Source: Thalassoroseus pseudoceratinae
Lineage (GTDB): Bacteria > Planctomycetota > Planctomycetia > Planctomycetales > Planctomycetaceae
Assembly: GCF_011634775.1 (NCBI RefSeq)
Contig: NZ_JAALXT010000003.1
Span: 682,001-746,000 of the forward strand
Direction: 5' to 3'
Length of the DNA stretch: 64,000 bases
Every line of letters begins with the position of its first letter. The first letter of the stretch is position 1. A program made the position numbers and the translations under genes. Of the stretch, positions 17,167-28,300 are shown in pieces. A model generated the notes under the pieces. That model saw only the letters and a list, made by a program, of their open reading frames with translations, did no database searches and was not told the origin of the DNA.

Positions 17167-19935
17167 ATGGCTACTGTTACAGAAGTCCTCCACAATTTTC
17201 TGAAGAACGAGAGTGATAAGCATCATTCTCCAGACATGCTTAAACGCATTGAGCCTGGCATGGAATGCCAGATCAACGTGTCGTCTGCGAAAGGTGAACC
17301 TGTCGAAGGTCGACGCAACACTTACACAAATGGTTCCTATAAATGGTGGAATATTCGAATTCCGAAAAATGCTGCCTCCACACCGGAACCACCTGACTAC
17401 GAAATGACGTTCCCCTTAGAACTACATGCTGAAGCGATCGGCACGACTGGCTGGAACTATGAACTTAGGGAAAGCTGGTGGGTCGGTTTTGACTTCGATG
17501 CTATTTCTGGACATGCCGACGGCTTCGGCGTGAACGACGCTGAGCTAGCGGAAGTCAAGAAAAATGCAATGGACCTCGATTATGTCGAGGTTCGTCGCTC
17601 AACAAGTGGAACCGGCTATCACCTTTACGTTTCCTTTGAGGACGTGGAAACCTCAAATCATACAGAGCATGCTGCGGTCGCTCGATGTGCACTCAGTAAG
17701 ATGGGTCAGGATTCTGGCTTCGATTTTTCGCAAGCAGTCGATGTTTGCGGTGGCAACATGTGGGTGTGGCACCGAAAGGCCACATCGGAAAATGGCGGAC
17801 TGAGCCTGGTCAAGGCTGCATCGCGTAAGCTGCGAGTGGCCGATCTACCAGCAAACTGGCGCGACCACGTCGATGTTGTCAGCAAGCGAAGGTCGAAGGT
17901 CCGACTACAGGGAGTTTCAAATGGCGATATCGATGACTTCGAGTCGCTAACTTCGGCGAATACTTCAGTGACTTTGACAGATTTCCACAAAGCTGTCATC
18001 GACGCTCTCAGCAAAACCGGATTCTCGACTAATTGGGAGCCGGATCACGGCCTAGTTCAAACACACACTTGTGCCCTGGCAAAACTGTTCAACGGCGACA
18101 ACGCACGAAAAGAGCTCGGGCTATCAGGCGTCTTCACTACGAATTCTGAAGGGACCGATCCCAGTACGCCGAATTGCTTTATGTTCCCACAGGAAGATGG
18201 CAGTTGGCGAGTTTTTCGGTTTGGTCCAGGTACCGAAGAACACGGTTCGTGGAATCAAGACGGAGCCGGTTGGACATGGACCTATTTCAACCATCGCCCA
18301 GACCTCCGGACGGCTTCTCTCGCTGTCGGCGGTGTAGAGGACACTGATGGAGTCAGTTTTCATTTCAGAACAGCTGCCGATGCGCAAGCTGCTTTGACTC
18401 ACCTTGGGACAAGCGAAAGGATTCCTGAAAAATTCCTAGATCGGGAATGCGCGTTGAAGAGGCATCGTGACGGCCGGGTAATCGCTCGAGTTACGATCGC
18501 CGGACGTGAGGCAATCCCCTTCGAATGGGTCGAAAAGCGTGGAAAGATCGCCGAGCGATTGTTTGATGTGGTCGCAGTAGAAAATAGCAATTGTCGCCAG
18601 AACGGTAATTTCGATGACATCTTCAGAAGCCTTACCACCCCTGCTGGGTCCGATGCAGGTTTTGCGTTGAAAGACTCGAATGGCAACTGGGTTAAGCACT
18701 CGAAAGACAATGTGCGTAGTGCATTGAGTTCTCTAGATTACAAAAAGGCTGAGGCCGACAAGCTTCTTGGTGGAGCTATCTTGAATAATTGGACATTGGT
18801 CAATCTCCCGTTCAAGCACGAGTATCCTGGCAAGCGGCAGTGGAATCGAGATGGGGCGCAGTTGCGTTTCAGGCCAAGCGACGAACCTGGAGAACATCCG
18901 TATTGGGACCAGGTACTAGCCCACGGTGGTCGGGATTTGGACCGATATCTTCCGGAACTCGATTGGGCACAGGAATCAAACATCTTGAACGGGCGAGATT
19001 ATCTTACAGCCTGGCTTGCATCTATGCTCCGCGAACCGTTTGAACCGTTGCCATATCTATTCTTTTTCGGACCACAAAACTCGGGTAAAAGCACGTTTCA
19101 TCACGTGTGTTCAATGCTGATGACTAAAGGAGTGGTCAGTGCTGATCGAGCACTAACCGATGCTAGTGGCTTCAACGGCGAATTGGCAGGTGCCATTCTC
19201 TGCTATGTGGAGGAGAAAGACCTTTCCGTAGCGGGAGCTAACGCGTACAACCGAATCAAGGATTGGGTGAATTCACCAATGATTTCAATTCGCAAAATGC
19301 GGACAGACTCTTACGAGCAGCGGAATACAACTCACTGGGTGCAATGTGCCAACTCCCAATACGCTTGCCCGATTTTTCCGGGCGATACCCGGATTAATGT
19401 GATGTTTGTTCAAGAACCCGAGAATGAAATTCCCAAGAAAATCTTGATGGAGCATCTAGAATCGGAAGCCCCGGCATTCATGCGAACGCTGATGGACTTT
19501 ACTTTGCCGAAATCGTACGGACGTTTGCGACTGCCGATTGTCAACACCTCCCACAAATCGCGAAGTGAAAAACACAATATGACGCCAGTCGAGTCGTTCA
19601 TTCTGGAAGAATGCTATGAGTTTGTCGGGCAAAAAATCGAGTTCAAAGAATTCTATGAACGGTTCAAAAAATGGTTGGACGTAGAGGAACACGAGGAATG
19701 GGGGAAGACGAAAGTACGAAAGGCCTTGCCCGATGATATTGCTTACGGCTCCCACACAAACAACGTTAGGCTCACTGGAAACCTTTCTTGGGTCCGTCCA
19801 CCTAAGGATTACGTGCCGACAGAAGAGTTTTTTGAAGTTGAAAAGGGGCGATTGCAGCTTCGAAGTATCGATAAGCCGACTCCCGCAACAGCGAGCGAAC
19901 ATTCTGCCGATCCGAAAACCACGGTTGCTGCCTGA
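17167..19935 (+). CDS. primase-helicase (AEP-type primase plus P-loop helicase)
   Basis: About 922 residues. The N-terminal half looks like an archaeo-eukaryotic primase: WWVGFDFDAI gives the hhhDhD metal motif (Asp109, Asp111) and RSTSGTGYHLYVSF the sxH motif (His152). The C-terminal half is a viral/plasmid type helicase with Walker A GPQNSGKST near 635 and a following acidic strand AILCYVEEKD, then WVQCANS as sensor-like motif. Such proteins start replication of phages, satellites and plasmids. GGAGAG precedes the ATG at 17167; an ATG at 17155 is possible. A terminator follows at 20026-20069. This is the replication gene of the element. Confidence 0.82.
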   Translation: MATVTEVLHNFLKNESDKHHSPDMLKRIEPGMECQINVSSAKGEPVEGRRNTYTNGSYKWWNIRIPKNAASTPEPPDYEMTFPLELHAEAIGTTGWNYELRESWWVGFDFDAISGHADGFGVNDAELAEVKKNAMDLDYVEVRRSTSGTGYHLYVSFEDVETSNHTEHAAVARCALSKMGQDSGFDFSQAVDVCGGNMWVWHRKATSENGGLSLVKAASRKLRVADLPANWRDHVDVVSKRRSKVRLQGVSNGDIDDFESLTSANTSVTLTDFHKAVIDALSKTGFSTNWEPDHGLVQTHTCALAKLFNGDNARKELGLSGVFTTNSEGTDPSTPNCFMFPQEDGSWRVFRFGPGTEEHGSWNQDGAGWTWTYFNHRPDLRTASLAVGGVEDTDGVSFHFRTAADAQAALTHLGTSERIPEKFLDRECALKRHRDGRVIARVTIAGREAIPFEWVEKRGKIAERLFDVVAVENSNCRQNGNFDDIFRSLTTPAGSDAGFALKDSNGNWVKHSKDNVRSALSSLDYKKAEADKLLGGAILNNWTLVNLPFKHEYPGKRQWNRDGAQLRFRPSDEPGEHPYWDQVLAHGGRDLDRYLPELDWAQESNILNGRDYLTAWLASMLREPFEPLPYLFFFGPQNSGKSTFHHVCSMLMTKGVVSADRALTDASGFNGELAGAILCYVEEKDLSVAGANAYNRIKDWVNSPMISIRKMRTDSYEQRNTTHWVQCANSQYACPIFPGDTRINVMFVQEPENEIPKKILMEHLESEAPAFMRTLMDFTLPKSYGRLRLPIVNTSHKSRSEKHNMTPVESFILEECYEFVGQKIEFKEFYERFKKWLDVEEHEEWGKTKVRKALPDDIAYGSHTNNVRLTGNLSWVRPPKDYVPTEEFFEVEKGRLQLRSIDKPTPATASEHSADPKTTVAA

Positions 19936-20025
19936 CGCAATTATTGAGCCTCCGATTCGGCCGAGACTTCGAATCTTACGCTCTCTTGACCTGCCGCAGT
20001 CCTCGATTCTGCGGTGCGACAAATT

Positions 20026-20069
20026 AAAAAGCCCCGACCGGCCATTTCGTGCTGGATCGGGGGCTTTTT
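20026..20069 (+). terminator. terminator after primase-helicase
   Basis: AAAAAGCCCCGA and TCGGGGGCTTTTT form a stem with one bulge, ending in five T, 90 bp after the stop. Confidence 0.8.
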
Positions 20070-20170
20070 CTTTCCGAAAGCGCATGCATGACAGCTAGTG
20101 GAACACCAAACAAACGGTGTGGAGGCCGACTGAAGGTCGTGTGTTGCACGCCGGAGCAGTCACTCTAAAG

Positions 20171-20189
20171 CCACGTCGGATACCCGTGG
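20171..20189. promoter_or_regulatory. dyad upstream of the HTH gene
   Basis: CCACG-N9-CGTGG is a perfect five-base inverted repeat 53 bp before the ATG of the HTH protein. It could be an operator; arms this short can also arise by chance. Confidence 0.25.
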
Positions 20190-20241
20190 TTGGCATAGCA
20201 CTTTTCAAACCAAATAATTTATGAATGGGACAACGTAAACT

Positions 20242-20733
20242 ATGAATTTCGAATTGAGAACCTACCACCAAGAGCTTGAACAAGCATTTGAAGAGCTGAG
20301 CGACTACAGTAAATACGATGACGGTTTCGAGGTGTTCGATATCGCCGAACTTGTGGAGGACCTAAACCGAAAAGCCGCCCGATTCGGGGCACCGATCGAA
20401 CCTGAAGCGGCTATTCTGACACCTCGCGAGGGATTGATTCGCGTTGGCCGACTGTTGAACTGGTGCCATGAGCAGGTCGATGCTGAGTCCAAGAAGCTTG
20501 ATCTCCTGCTAGAGAAAATCAGCCGATTGGAATCTCAGTCCACTCGCAAAGAGTGGTACACGATCAAAGAGGCCGCCGAGAAAACCGGTTTGGCCGAGTA
20601 CACTTTGCGTCAGGGGTGCAACAAAGGGCGGTTTGAAGAGGCCTGGGTGCAGAAGAAGCGGGACGGCAAGTGGCGAATGAGCCACGTGGCCATTGAGACC
20701 ATCCGGAATCAGGGGCTACCGGCTTGCTGTTGA
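20242..20733 (+). CDS. HTH protein, excisionase/AlpA-like
   Basis: The 163-residue protein has an acidic helical N-terminal part, a coiled-coil-like segment (about 82-100) and a C-terminal winged-helix stretch: WYTIKEAAEKTGLAEYTLRQGCNKGRFEEA, then KRDGKWRMSHVAIETI. That pattern is shared by MerR-like excisionases and AlpA-type regulators of integrated elements, which bind DNA to direct excision or control transcription. The N-terminal part is unrecognised. It lies alone between two terminators, so it is probably its own transcript. The ribosome site is weak. Confidence 0.7.
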   Translation: MNFELRTYHQELEQAFEELSDYSKYDDGFEVFDIAELVEDLNRKAARFGAPIEPEAAILTPREGLIRVGRLLNWCHEQVDAESKKLDLLLEKISRLESQSTRKEWYTIKEAAEKTGLAEYTLRQGCNKGRFEEAWVQKKRDGKWRMSHVAIETIRNQGLPACC

Positions 20734-21149
20734 GCCGTAGACGGTCGTGAGCCTGAGACTGCGGAGACTACCACTCTGAGAAACGTGTCCGAGCAACGGC
20801 GTCATGATGGCTCTTCCGATGCTGCCGAAATCGCTTCGTGAAGGTCTAACTGCCAAAATTCAAGAACCCCCGCCGGAATTTTTCCGGACGGGGTTTGCTT
20901 CGCACCGAGCATGCGAAGACACACTTGTAATTGCATGATACGATCTGACTCACTTGCCACTACACCTGTCCACAGGTGCGCATTCCTGTATACTTCTTCC
21001 AGAAGGGTTTACAAGCGAGATGTACTGAGGCGTGCACACAACTTTTGCTCAACCTTGCGGCAAGTGAGAAACACTCTGTCGTTACAAACACTCACGAAGC
21101 AATTCGGTACGTTGAAGCTGCCGGTGCAGCGGAACTGGATATAGGCACG
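20734..21149. other. intergenic, holds the HTH-gene terminator
   Basis: Besides the hairpin at 20865-20897 this stretch should hold the promoter of the first kinase gene. The kinase frame is open from 20976, but the paralogue supports a start at 21150. Confidence 0.4.
20865..20897 (+). terminator. terminator after the HTH gene
   Basis: AACCCCCGCCGG and CCGGACGGGGTTT pair around an AATTTTT loop, with T bases at the end; 130 bp after the stop. Confidence 0.75.
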
Positions 21150-24100
21150 ATGAACAATCCAGCGGGCAACAATGTCTTCGAGGAAATCCAGTCACTTTGT
21201 CGAGATTTTCGAAAGCAACTCAAGGATGGCAGTACTCCATTGCTGGAAGACTTTCTTCAACGGATCGATGAGTCTGCTCGGGAGAATCTTTTCCAGAACC
21301 TATTAAACCTGGAGCTACAGTTTCTCAACAAGCAAGGTACTCCGCCGTCCTCGGATGAGTACCACCGGCGGTTTCCCCGATACGGGAGGTCGATCCGGCA
21401 GGCTTTCTTCGAGTCGACGATGATGTCTCAGATCGGGGTCGACACCCCCGCGGCGGAAAAGACGATTCTCGTCAATATGTCATTCGACCGCCGAATTGGG
21501 GAATACGATCTTGTTCGGGAGTTAGGTCGTGGCGGCTTCGGCATCGTTTACGAAGCCAAACATGTCCGCCGTCGTGATAGTGTCGCGCTCAAGACTCTGC
21601 CGAAGAATACCGAGGATCAATCGAATCCGATTCAAAATGCCGAACGCTTGCATAAATTTCGTCGCGAATTTCGTTCGCTCGCGGAGATCAACCATCCCAA
21701 CTTGGTTGGTATGCAAACACTGGAAGTTGATGCAGACCAATGGTTCTTCACAATGGACCTCGTCCAAGGAGTGGACTTTATTGAGTATGTTCGACCAAAT
21801 GGACAGTTAGACGAACCGCGAGTTCGAAAAGCCTTGAATCAAATGATTCGGGGAATCGCAGCCTTGCACGACCGCGGAATCGTCCATCGAGACCTCAAGC
21901 CAAGCAACGTCCTGGTCAGTGAAGAAGGCCGAGTGACAATCCTCGACTTCGGTCTTGTCGCGGAATTGCAACGGACGACAAACCAGACAGTCTCGATGAA
22001 ATCCCGACAGTTCGCCGGAACACCTCGTTATGCAGCTCCCGAACAGATTTCCGGTACGAGATTACCGGCTTCCGATTGGTACGCACTGGGCGTGCTCATT
22101 TACGAAGCATTGACAGGAAAAGCACCGTTCGAGGGTTCGTATGTTGAAGTGATGATGAAAAAGCAGTCGGAGCCTGCCCCCCAGTTGAGTGAGAAACCGG
22201 ATTTGCCACAAGATTTGGCAGAACTAGCGGATCAACTCCTCCAGGCCGACCCAGACTCGCGTCCCCATGCACAACAAATACGCGATGTGCTAGGAGTCGA
22301 AAGCGAAGCGACACAGGAAGACTCTACGGACAGTACTTCAGATCGTACCTTTACCTCCTCGAATGAATTCTTGGTCGGTCGCGAACAGCAGTTATCAGAG
22401 TTGCAGAAGGCCTTCGACCAGCTGCTTTCAAGTCAAAAAGCTGTGATCACGATGATCAGCGGTCGGAGTGGCGAGGGTAAATCATCGTTGGCAGACAAAT
22501 TTTTGGAACCGCTTCGATTGAGCGACGATGTTCTCGTTCTTGGCGGACGATGTTATGACCGGGAGTCGGTCCCGTTCAAAGCCATCGACACACTGATCGA
22601 TGCTCTCGTTGCTTTCTTTCGCTCTCGCCCTAGTGACGAAGTTCACAGCTGGTTGCCGGACGATATTGCGATGTTAGCTCAACTGTTCCCCGTGCTGCGG
22701 CGTGTGCAAGCAATTGCCGACCGATCCCAGCCGGAAATTCGTAGCATAGACAGTCGTCAAATCCGTTACCGTGCATTTAACGCACTACGCGATCTGTTCA
22801 TCACCATCAGTCGCACCATGCCGATTGTATTGTTGATCGACGACCTGCAATGGGGCGACGCTGACAGTGCGGCGGCACTGTTCGAAGTTCTCACTCCCCC
22901 AGATTCACCCACTGTTTTACTGCTGGGAAGTTATCGCAGTGATGAGGCTGACGACAGCCCCTTTCTCACTGAATGGAAGCAGAAGAATCCGCTAGAGTCT
23001 GGTCCAATCCAAGAAACTCTGATCGAAGTGGCTGCCTTCACAGAAGTCGAATGCGTCCAACTGATTGCACATCGGCTAAGTGGCACAGGTGAGATGTCTC
23101 ACGAGCAAGCCCGGAAACTCTATGAGGAATCGCGTGGCAATCCGTACCTTGTCGACCAACTGCTTGAAGGTTTTGATCAGCAAACGGGCGAATTTCAGGC
23201 AGTTCCGCTCGATCAGATAATTGCGCAACGGCTCCACCGACTCCCACCGGAAGCCGTCGAACTCTTGGAGGTGATCGCAGTCGCAGGACAAGCGGCAGTC
23301 ATCGACGAGATCGCCGAAGTCGCGCAAACGACGAGTCAAGTGTATTCGACGCTCACCCATATGCGAAGTGAAAGGCTGATTCGGCTGATCGGTTCGTTCG
23401 GAACGCAACAGGTCGATACCTACCATGACAAAATTCGTGAAACAGTTTTATACCAGATGGATGAGGAGCGACGTCGAGAGCTACACACTCAATACGGTGA
23501 ATTTCTCGAACAGACCGAGAATCTCTCGGCCGAGAAAATCAAACAGATTTTCGACCAAGACTTTACGCTTCAGGAGCAGGACCTTCCTGCCAGCGACCGC
23601 ATTTTCGATTTGGCGTATCACTTTTATGCTGCCAATGACGAAAGGGCTTTCTTCTATCAGATGGTCGCTGGCGAACAAGCACTACGCACATATGCGATTG
23701 AAGACGCGAGCGATTTCTACGAACGTGCGGAACAGTTGCTTCCTAATGCCACGACGGAGAATATTCGGTTTCGGTTGTTTCTGGCGATTGGACGCATCGC
23801 ACTGTGGAACAACTCGACTGAAACTTCGTTGAAGGCTTATAACAATGCCTTGGAAGCAGCAAGTTGCTCCCTGTCCCGTGCGAAGGCCAATGTTGGAATC
23901 GGTCATGTGCACAGTCAGCGTGGGCGATTCGATGACGCGATCAAATTCTATGATCGTGCTTTAAATGACATCGACCAGCCAAGGCGTAAAACGACAATTG
24001 GAAAACTCGCCTGGTTCGCCAAGGCAACGTTGACACTTCTTCTCATTCCACCAAAATTCTTGAGAATTCACGACAACACTGGTCAACAGAGTGCGCAATT

Positions 24101-25277
24101 GTGTCACGACGTGTTTTCGCGATTGGGGCCATGCATGCCGGAAAAGAGTTTAATTTCCGCAGCCGAAAGCTTCACACGAGGGTCTCTCGCTACTCTCGCG
24201 ATGGGAGGTGAGCATCTTGTCGCCCAAAGCTACGCCAGTGCAGCATTTTTGTTCTCGGGATTTGGTACGCCTTGGATTGGAAATCGACTAATACGATGGT
24301 CAGGCCAGATCGAATCGCGACTCAACGACCCGGCTGTTCGTGGGATGCTCTGCTACAATTCAGGTATTGCCAATTATTGGGGCAGCCAACTTAAAACTGC
24401 TGAAAAGAATCTTGTGGAATCGCTTCCGCTCTTAAGACGCACTGGCAATTCTTACGAACAGATGGTTTCTTGTCACATGCTCCGTCACTTGTACGCCTTC
24501 TTTGGCAGCACAAGCTTGGAGGAGAAAGTTGCCAGACAGGTTTTAGAGTTGGCTCGCGAGACAAACAATGTTCAATGCACTTGTTGGGGCTTGTACGATG
24601 TCGCGAGTGCTCTAGCCCGCCGTGGAGAAATCATCGAGGCACTCGAATACATGCGACAGTCTCTCGACGCCTTGACGAACGAACGGTTCAACATGACCGA
24701 GACGATTCGCGGAAGTACCTACGGTTTTGTTCTGCTCCAAGCTTCAAGGCACGAGGAAGCACGCAAAGTTGCACTCGTGGCCTGGAAGAATGTGATGAAA
24801 TGCCCAATTGATGTGACAATATTCTGTTTGCCGATCTTGATTGAGAGCATCCCCGGGCCGCATTGGAATTCAAACGTTCCGAAGGCCGATGTTAGAATAC
24901 TCAAGCGACTGCTCCGGCGTGCTGTTCCGGTTTACTATTGCTACCCGAACCATCAGCCCCACTTGCTACGCGTGACGGGAAGAGCACACTTTGCGTTGGG
25001 CAATCATCGTAAGGCGATTCGAAAATTTCAAAAAGCAGTCAAAGTGGCCGCATCGAAGGGGATGGATTACCAACGTGCCAGGTGCCTCCTCGACCTTGCA
25101 GCAGTTCTAGAGGAAGATCGAGAAAAACACCGTCGTGAGGCGATTGAACTACTGAAGAAGATGGAATCCGTGATCCCATATGCGGAGCGTTGGCTTCTGG
25201 GCGACGATCCCGACATGGGTTGCGTAGCCTCACCTCCTGACGACATTGAAGTGCCAGCAACAGGGCTGTCGAAATAA
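21150..25277 (+). CDS. Ser/Thr kinase-ATPase-TPR protein, copy 1
   Basis: 1375 residues. A helical N-terminal segment (1-95) is followed by a protein kinase (about 118-375) with LGRGGFG, VALK, HRDLKPSN, DFG and APE motifs. Next is an AAA/STAND-type ATPase (about 405-850) with FLVGREQQL, P-loop GRSGEGKSS at 438-446 and Walker B VLLIDDLQWGD near 565. The last 500 residues are TPR-like helical repeats. The layout recalls PknK-type sensor kinases, where the ATPase and repeats sense a signal. No membrane helix is seen. The start MNN matches that of the convergent paralogue; the longer frame from 20976 is unsupported. Being cargo of a mobile element, a defence or control role is possible but only inferred. 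Confidence 0.88.
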   Translation: MNNPAGNNVFEEIQSLCRDFRKQLKDGSTPLLEDFLQRIDESARENLFQNLLNLELQFLNKQGTPPSSDEYHRRFPRYGRSIRQAFFESTMMSQIGVDTPAAEKTILVNMSFDRRIGEYDLVRELGRGGFGIVYEAKHVRRRDSVALKTLPKNTEDQSNPIQNAERLHKFRREFRSLAEINHPNLVGMQTLEVDADQWFFTMDLVQGVDFIEYVRPNGQLDEPRVRKALNQMIRGIAALHDRGIVHRDLKPSNVLVSEEGRVTILDFGLVAELQRTTNQTVSMKSRQFAGTPRYAAPEQISGTRLPASDWYALGVLIYEALTGKAPFEGSYVEVMMKKQSEPAPQLSEKPDLPQDLAELADQLLQADPDSRPHAQQIRDVLGVESEATQEDSTDSTSDRTFTSSNEFLVGREQQLSELQKAFDQLLSSQKAVITMISGRSGEGKSSLADKFLEPLRLSDDVLVLGGRCYDRESVPFKAIDTLIDALVAFFRSRPSDEVHSWLPDDIAMLAQLFPVLRRVQAIADRSQPEIRSIDSRQIRYRAFNALRDLFITISRTMPIVLLIDDLQWGDADSAAALFEVLTPPDSPTVLLLGSYRSDEADDSPFLTEWKQKNPLESGPIQETLIEVAAFTEVECVQLIAHRLSGTGEMSHEQARKLYEESRGNPYLVDQLLEGFDQQTGEFQAVPLDQIIAQRLHRLPPEAVELLEVIAVAGQAAVIDEIAEVAQTTSQVYSTLTHMRSERLIRLIGSFGTQQVDTYHDKIRETVLYQMDEERRRELHTQYGEFLEQTENLSAEKIKQIFDQDFTLQEQDLPASDRIFDLAYHFYAANDERAFFYQMVAGEQALRTYAIEDASDFYERAEQLLPNATTENIRFRLFLAIGRIALWNNSTETSLKAYNNALEAASCSLSRAKANVGIGHVHSQRGRFDDAIKFYDRALNDIDQPRRKTTIGKLAWFAKATLTLLLIPPKFLRIHDNTGQQSAQLCHDVFSRLGPCMPEKSLISAAESFTRGSLATLAMGGEHLVAQSYASAAFLFSGFGTPWIGNRLIRWSGQIESRLNDPAVRGMLCYNSGIANYWGSQLKTAEKNLVESLPLLRRTGNSYEQMVSCHMLRHLYAFFGSTSLEEKVARQVLELARETNNVQCTCWGLYDVASALARRGEIIEALEYMRQSLDALTNERFNMTETIRGSTYGFVLLQASRHEEARKVALVAWKNVMKCPIDVTIFCLPILIESIPGPHWNSNVPKADVRILKRLLRRAVPVYYCYPNHQPHLLRVTGRAHFALGNHRKAIRKFQKAVKVAASKGMDYQRARCLLDLAAVLEEDREKHRREAIELLKKMESVIPYAERWLLGDDPDMGCVASPPDDIEVPATGLSK

Positions 25278-25379
25278 GAGCAAGGCAACCGACGCCAAAA
25301 CTCTTCAGTCACTGACATTCACATATTGCAGCGATGAAAAAGCGAGTAATCCGGATCGGAAATTCGCTCGGAAAACTAT

Positions 25380-28300
25380 TCAACTCGACGCAATTATCGA
25401 ATGATCCGGTGCAACGTCGAACCGTTCGGGAGCGACGACCTGTTCGTCGTATTGATCACCGAGTAGCCAACTTTCCGCGCGGGGGATTACGGATTCCATC
25501 TTCTTGAGTACCTTGATTGCCTCTTGCCGCAATTTATCCTGACCATTCGTTTGGACTGCGGCGAGGTCCAGTAGGCTTTTTGCGCGGTCGTATTCTGCGC
25601 CAAATTCGTCGGCTCGACGAATCGCCTTTGCAAAGCACCGAACCGCCTTCCGTGTATTGCCCTTCGCCGCATATGCCCTTCCCCTCGAACGCTGAGCTGG
25701 CGAGGCGATATCCGGATACAGCCAATCCATACCAATCGCAACCCGGCAAAGACGCTTGAGCCTTTTCCTGACAACTGGATCGATGGGCTGTGTCCAATTC
25801 GGGCCGACTAGGCTCTCGATCAAATAAGGTAGTGCACGCACTGACACATTCATCAGGAGTTTTCGCGACTTGACGAGATACCATCCGGCTTCCAAACTAA
25901 AACGAGCGGCTTCATAGGCAGATGCTTGGATTCGGACATACCCTTCCGTACAAAGGAATATTGCGTCTGTGAGATACCGCTCGCCAGTCTGCAAGAACCC
26001 TCGGGCTGCCTCAATGTGTTCAAGGGCAGCGGTGACATCACCTAGTCGAGCTAGGGCGTTGGCAATATCGTAGTGTCCCCAACACTGGGTTCGTTGGTCG
26101 TCCACTGCTTGAGCCGTTTGCAATGTCCTCCTGGCTGACTCAAGTTCTACAGAAGAAGATGCAATGACAGCATGCAGATGTCGATGCATGTGTGCTGCTA
26201 GACAACTGTAAGTGTGGAAGCCCGCTTGCGTCAGATGCTCGAATGCTAGTGAGTATTGCTCGTCGGCTAGCGATGGTTTGCTCGCATAGTGATTGGTCAC
26301 AGCCGAACCCATTAGAAAAGTACCCTTCGACTCTTTGTCGTTGATCTGCTGCTCAACTGGCTCCGCTTTTTTTAGCAGCCATTTTCCAAGCCAGGGAAAA
26401 CCATTGATCGCAAAACTTGCTGCGGAGGTTGCAACACCAACGCACCATACGCCTGGATTTTGGACGTACCGAGAAATATTCTGCATTTGCAGCATTATGA
26501 ATGGATACGAAATGACGCCGTCAGCGAGTTCCCAAATCATTGCGACAAGGTCGATGTAAATCTCCTGGACAAGTGAATGCCTCGCAATTTCCGCGGTTTC
26601 GCAATTCGAATCTGCTCTCCATTTCGGTGGGCGTGTCGCAAGCCGCAACGCTTGAGAAACGCACTTGAGAATCGCGGCCAATCCTTTAGGTCGAGGCATA
26701 TTCAGCTGAGTTAACGCTTTATCGTAAAAGTCCAAAGCAGATTGATAATTGCTGCGGACTTGATAAGTCGCTGCGATACCAGCGAAAACTACCGCGTGTT
26801 GCAGTGGAGTGTTAGCCTCTTTGGTGGCATGCTTAAAGTGAGTCAGTGCCAGATCGAACTCACGCAATCGTGTCAAAGTTTTTCCCAACCGATACTGGAG
26901 CCGGAATCGAATTCGCTGGGCTATATCGGAGGGACAGTGTGCCGCAGCGCGGTTGAGATACTCAAAGGCGTCTTCGGAAGCGTATGCCTCGAAGGAGAGT
27001 TCACCTGCGGCCATTTGATAAGCAAATCCTCTGGGATCGTCGGCCGCGTGGAAGTGATAGGCCAGATCAAAAATGCGATTTGATGAAGGAATCTCGATTG
27101 CTTCGAGGGTTACATCCCGCGTGAGTTGTTTTAGCATGTCTTCTGCCGTGACAGCCTCGGCAGATTCAATGTATTCTCCAAACTGGATGTGAAGCTTCTG
27201 TTTTTCCGATTCGGCTAGTCCGTCCAAGACGGTTTCACGAATTTTGTCATGGTAGGTATCAACAAGTTGGTGGTCGCTAGAACCTATCAAGCGGACAAGA
27301 CGCTCACTCCGCATGTGGGTGATGGCGGAATACGCGTTACTAGCCTGATCTGAAACGTGAGTGACTTCGTCGATCCTCACCGACTGACCAGCAACCGCAA
27401 TAGTTTCTAACAAAGGCCCTGCTGCCAAAGGTAGTCGCTGAAGTTTGCGGGCAATGATTTCCTGGAGCGGCACCGCCTCAAATTGCCCTGACTCAGCATC
27501 GAAGCCCTCGATCAACTGCTCCAAGAAATAGGGGTTGCCCTGAGTTCCATGGAAGACGTCCTTCATTTGTTCTTGCAATGCCTCGATATGGCACCCGACT
27601 CGTGCGGCGAACATGGAAAGGCATTGTTCCGCGGTTAGTGGCGAGACTTCGATGACTTTCTCATCCAATTTGGGATCGGCCTCGGGATTGCGTTCGCGCC
27701 ATTCTCTCAGAAATGGACTCTCCTCGGCCTCATCGCTCCGGTAACTGCCCAGGAGCATCACAGCGGGGGCATCAGGCGGGAGTAGGAGCTCGTGGAGGGC
27801 AGCCGCACTGTCCGCATCGCCCCATTGCAAATCATCAATGAACAACAGGACCGGCGTTGACCGACCAATCGTCGTCAACAACTCTCGCAGTGCGGCAAAA
27901 GCTCGATAACGAATTTGTCGACTGTCGATTCCCGTCAAGCTAATCGTAGCTCGATCTGCAATCGCTTCCACCCGCTTCAAGACAGGAAACAAATGGGCCA
28001 GCATTGGAATGTCGTCTGGAAGGATATCGTCTGGTGTACGTGACCGCAGAGAGCTGACTAGCGAGTCAATTAGACTGTCGATAGCCTTGAACGGTACGGA
28101 CTCACGGTCGTAACAACGGCCCGATAGCACGAGCAGTTCGCGACTTCGTCGGAGCGGCGCAATAAATTTCTCGACGAGCGACGTTTTACCCTCGCCGCTT
28201 CGGCCTCGAACCCAAACAACTTTGGGAAGCTTTGTAGCAGTCAGCTCCCTCCGAGCTGCTTCCAGTTCGGCGAGCTGCGAATCGCGACCCACCAGCAGCC

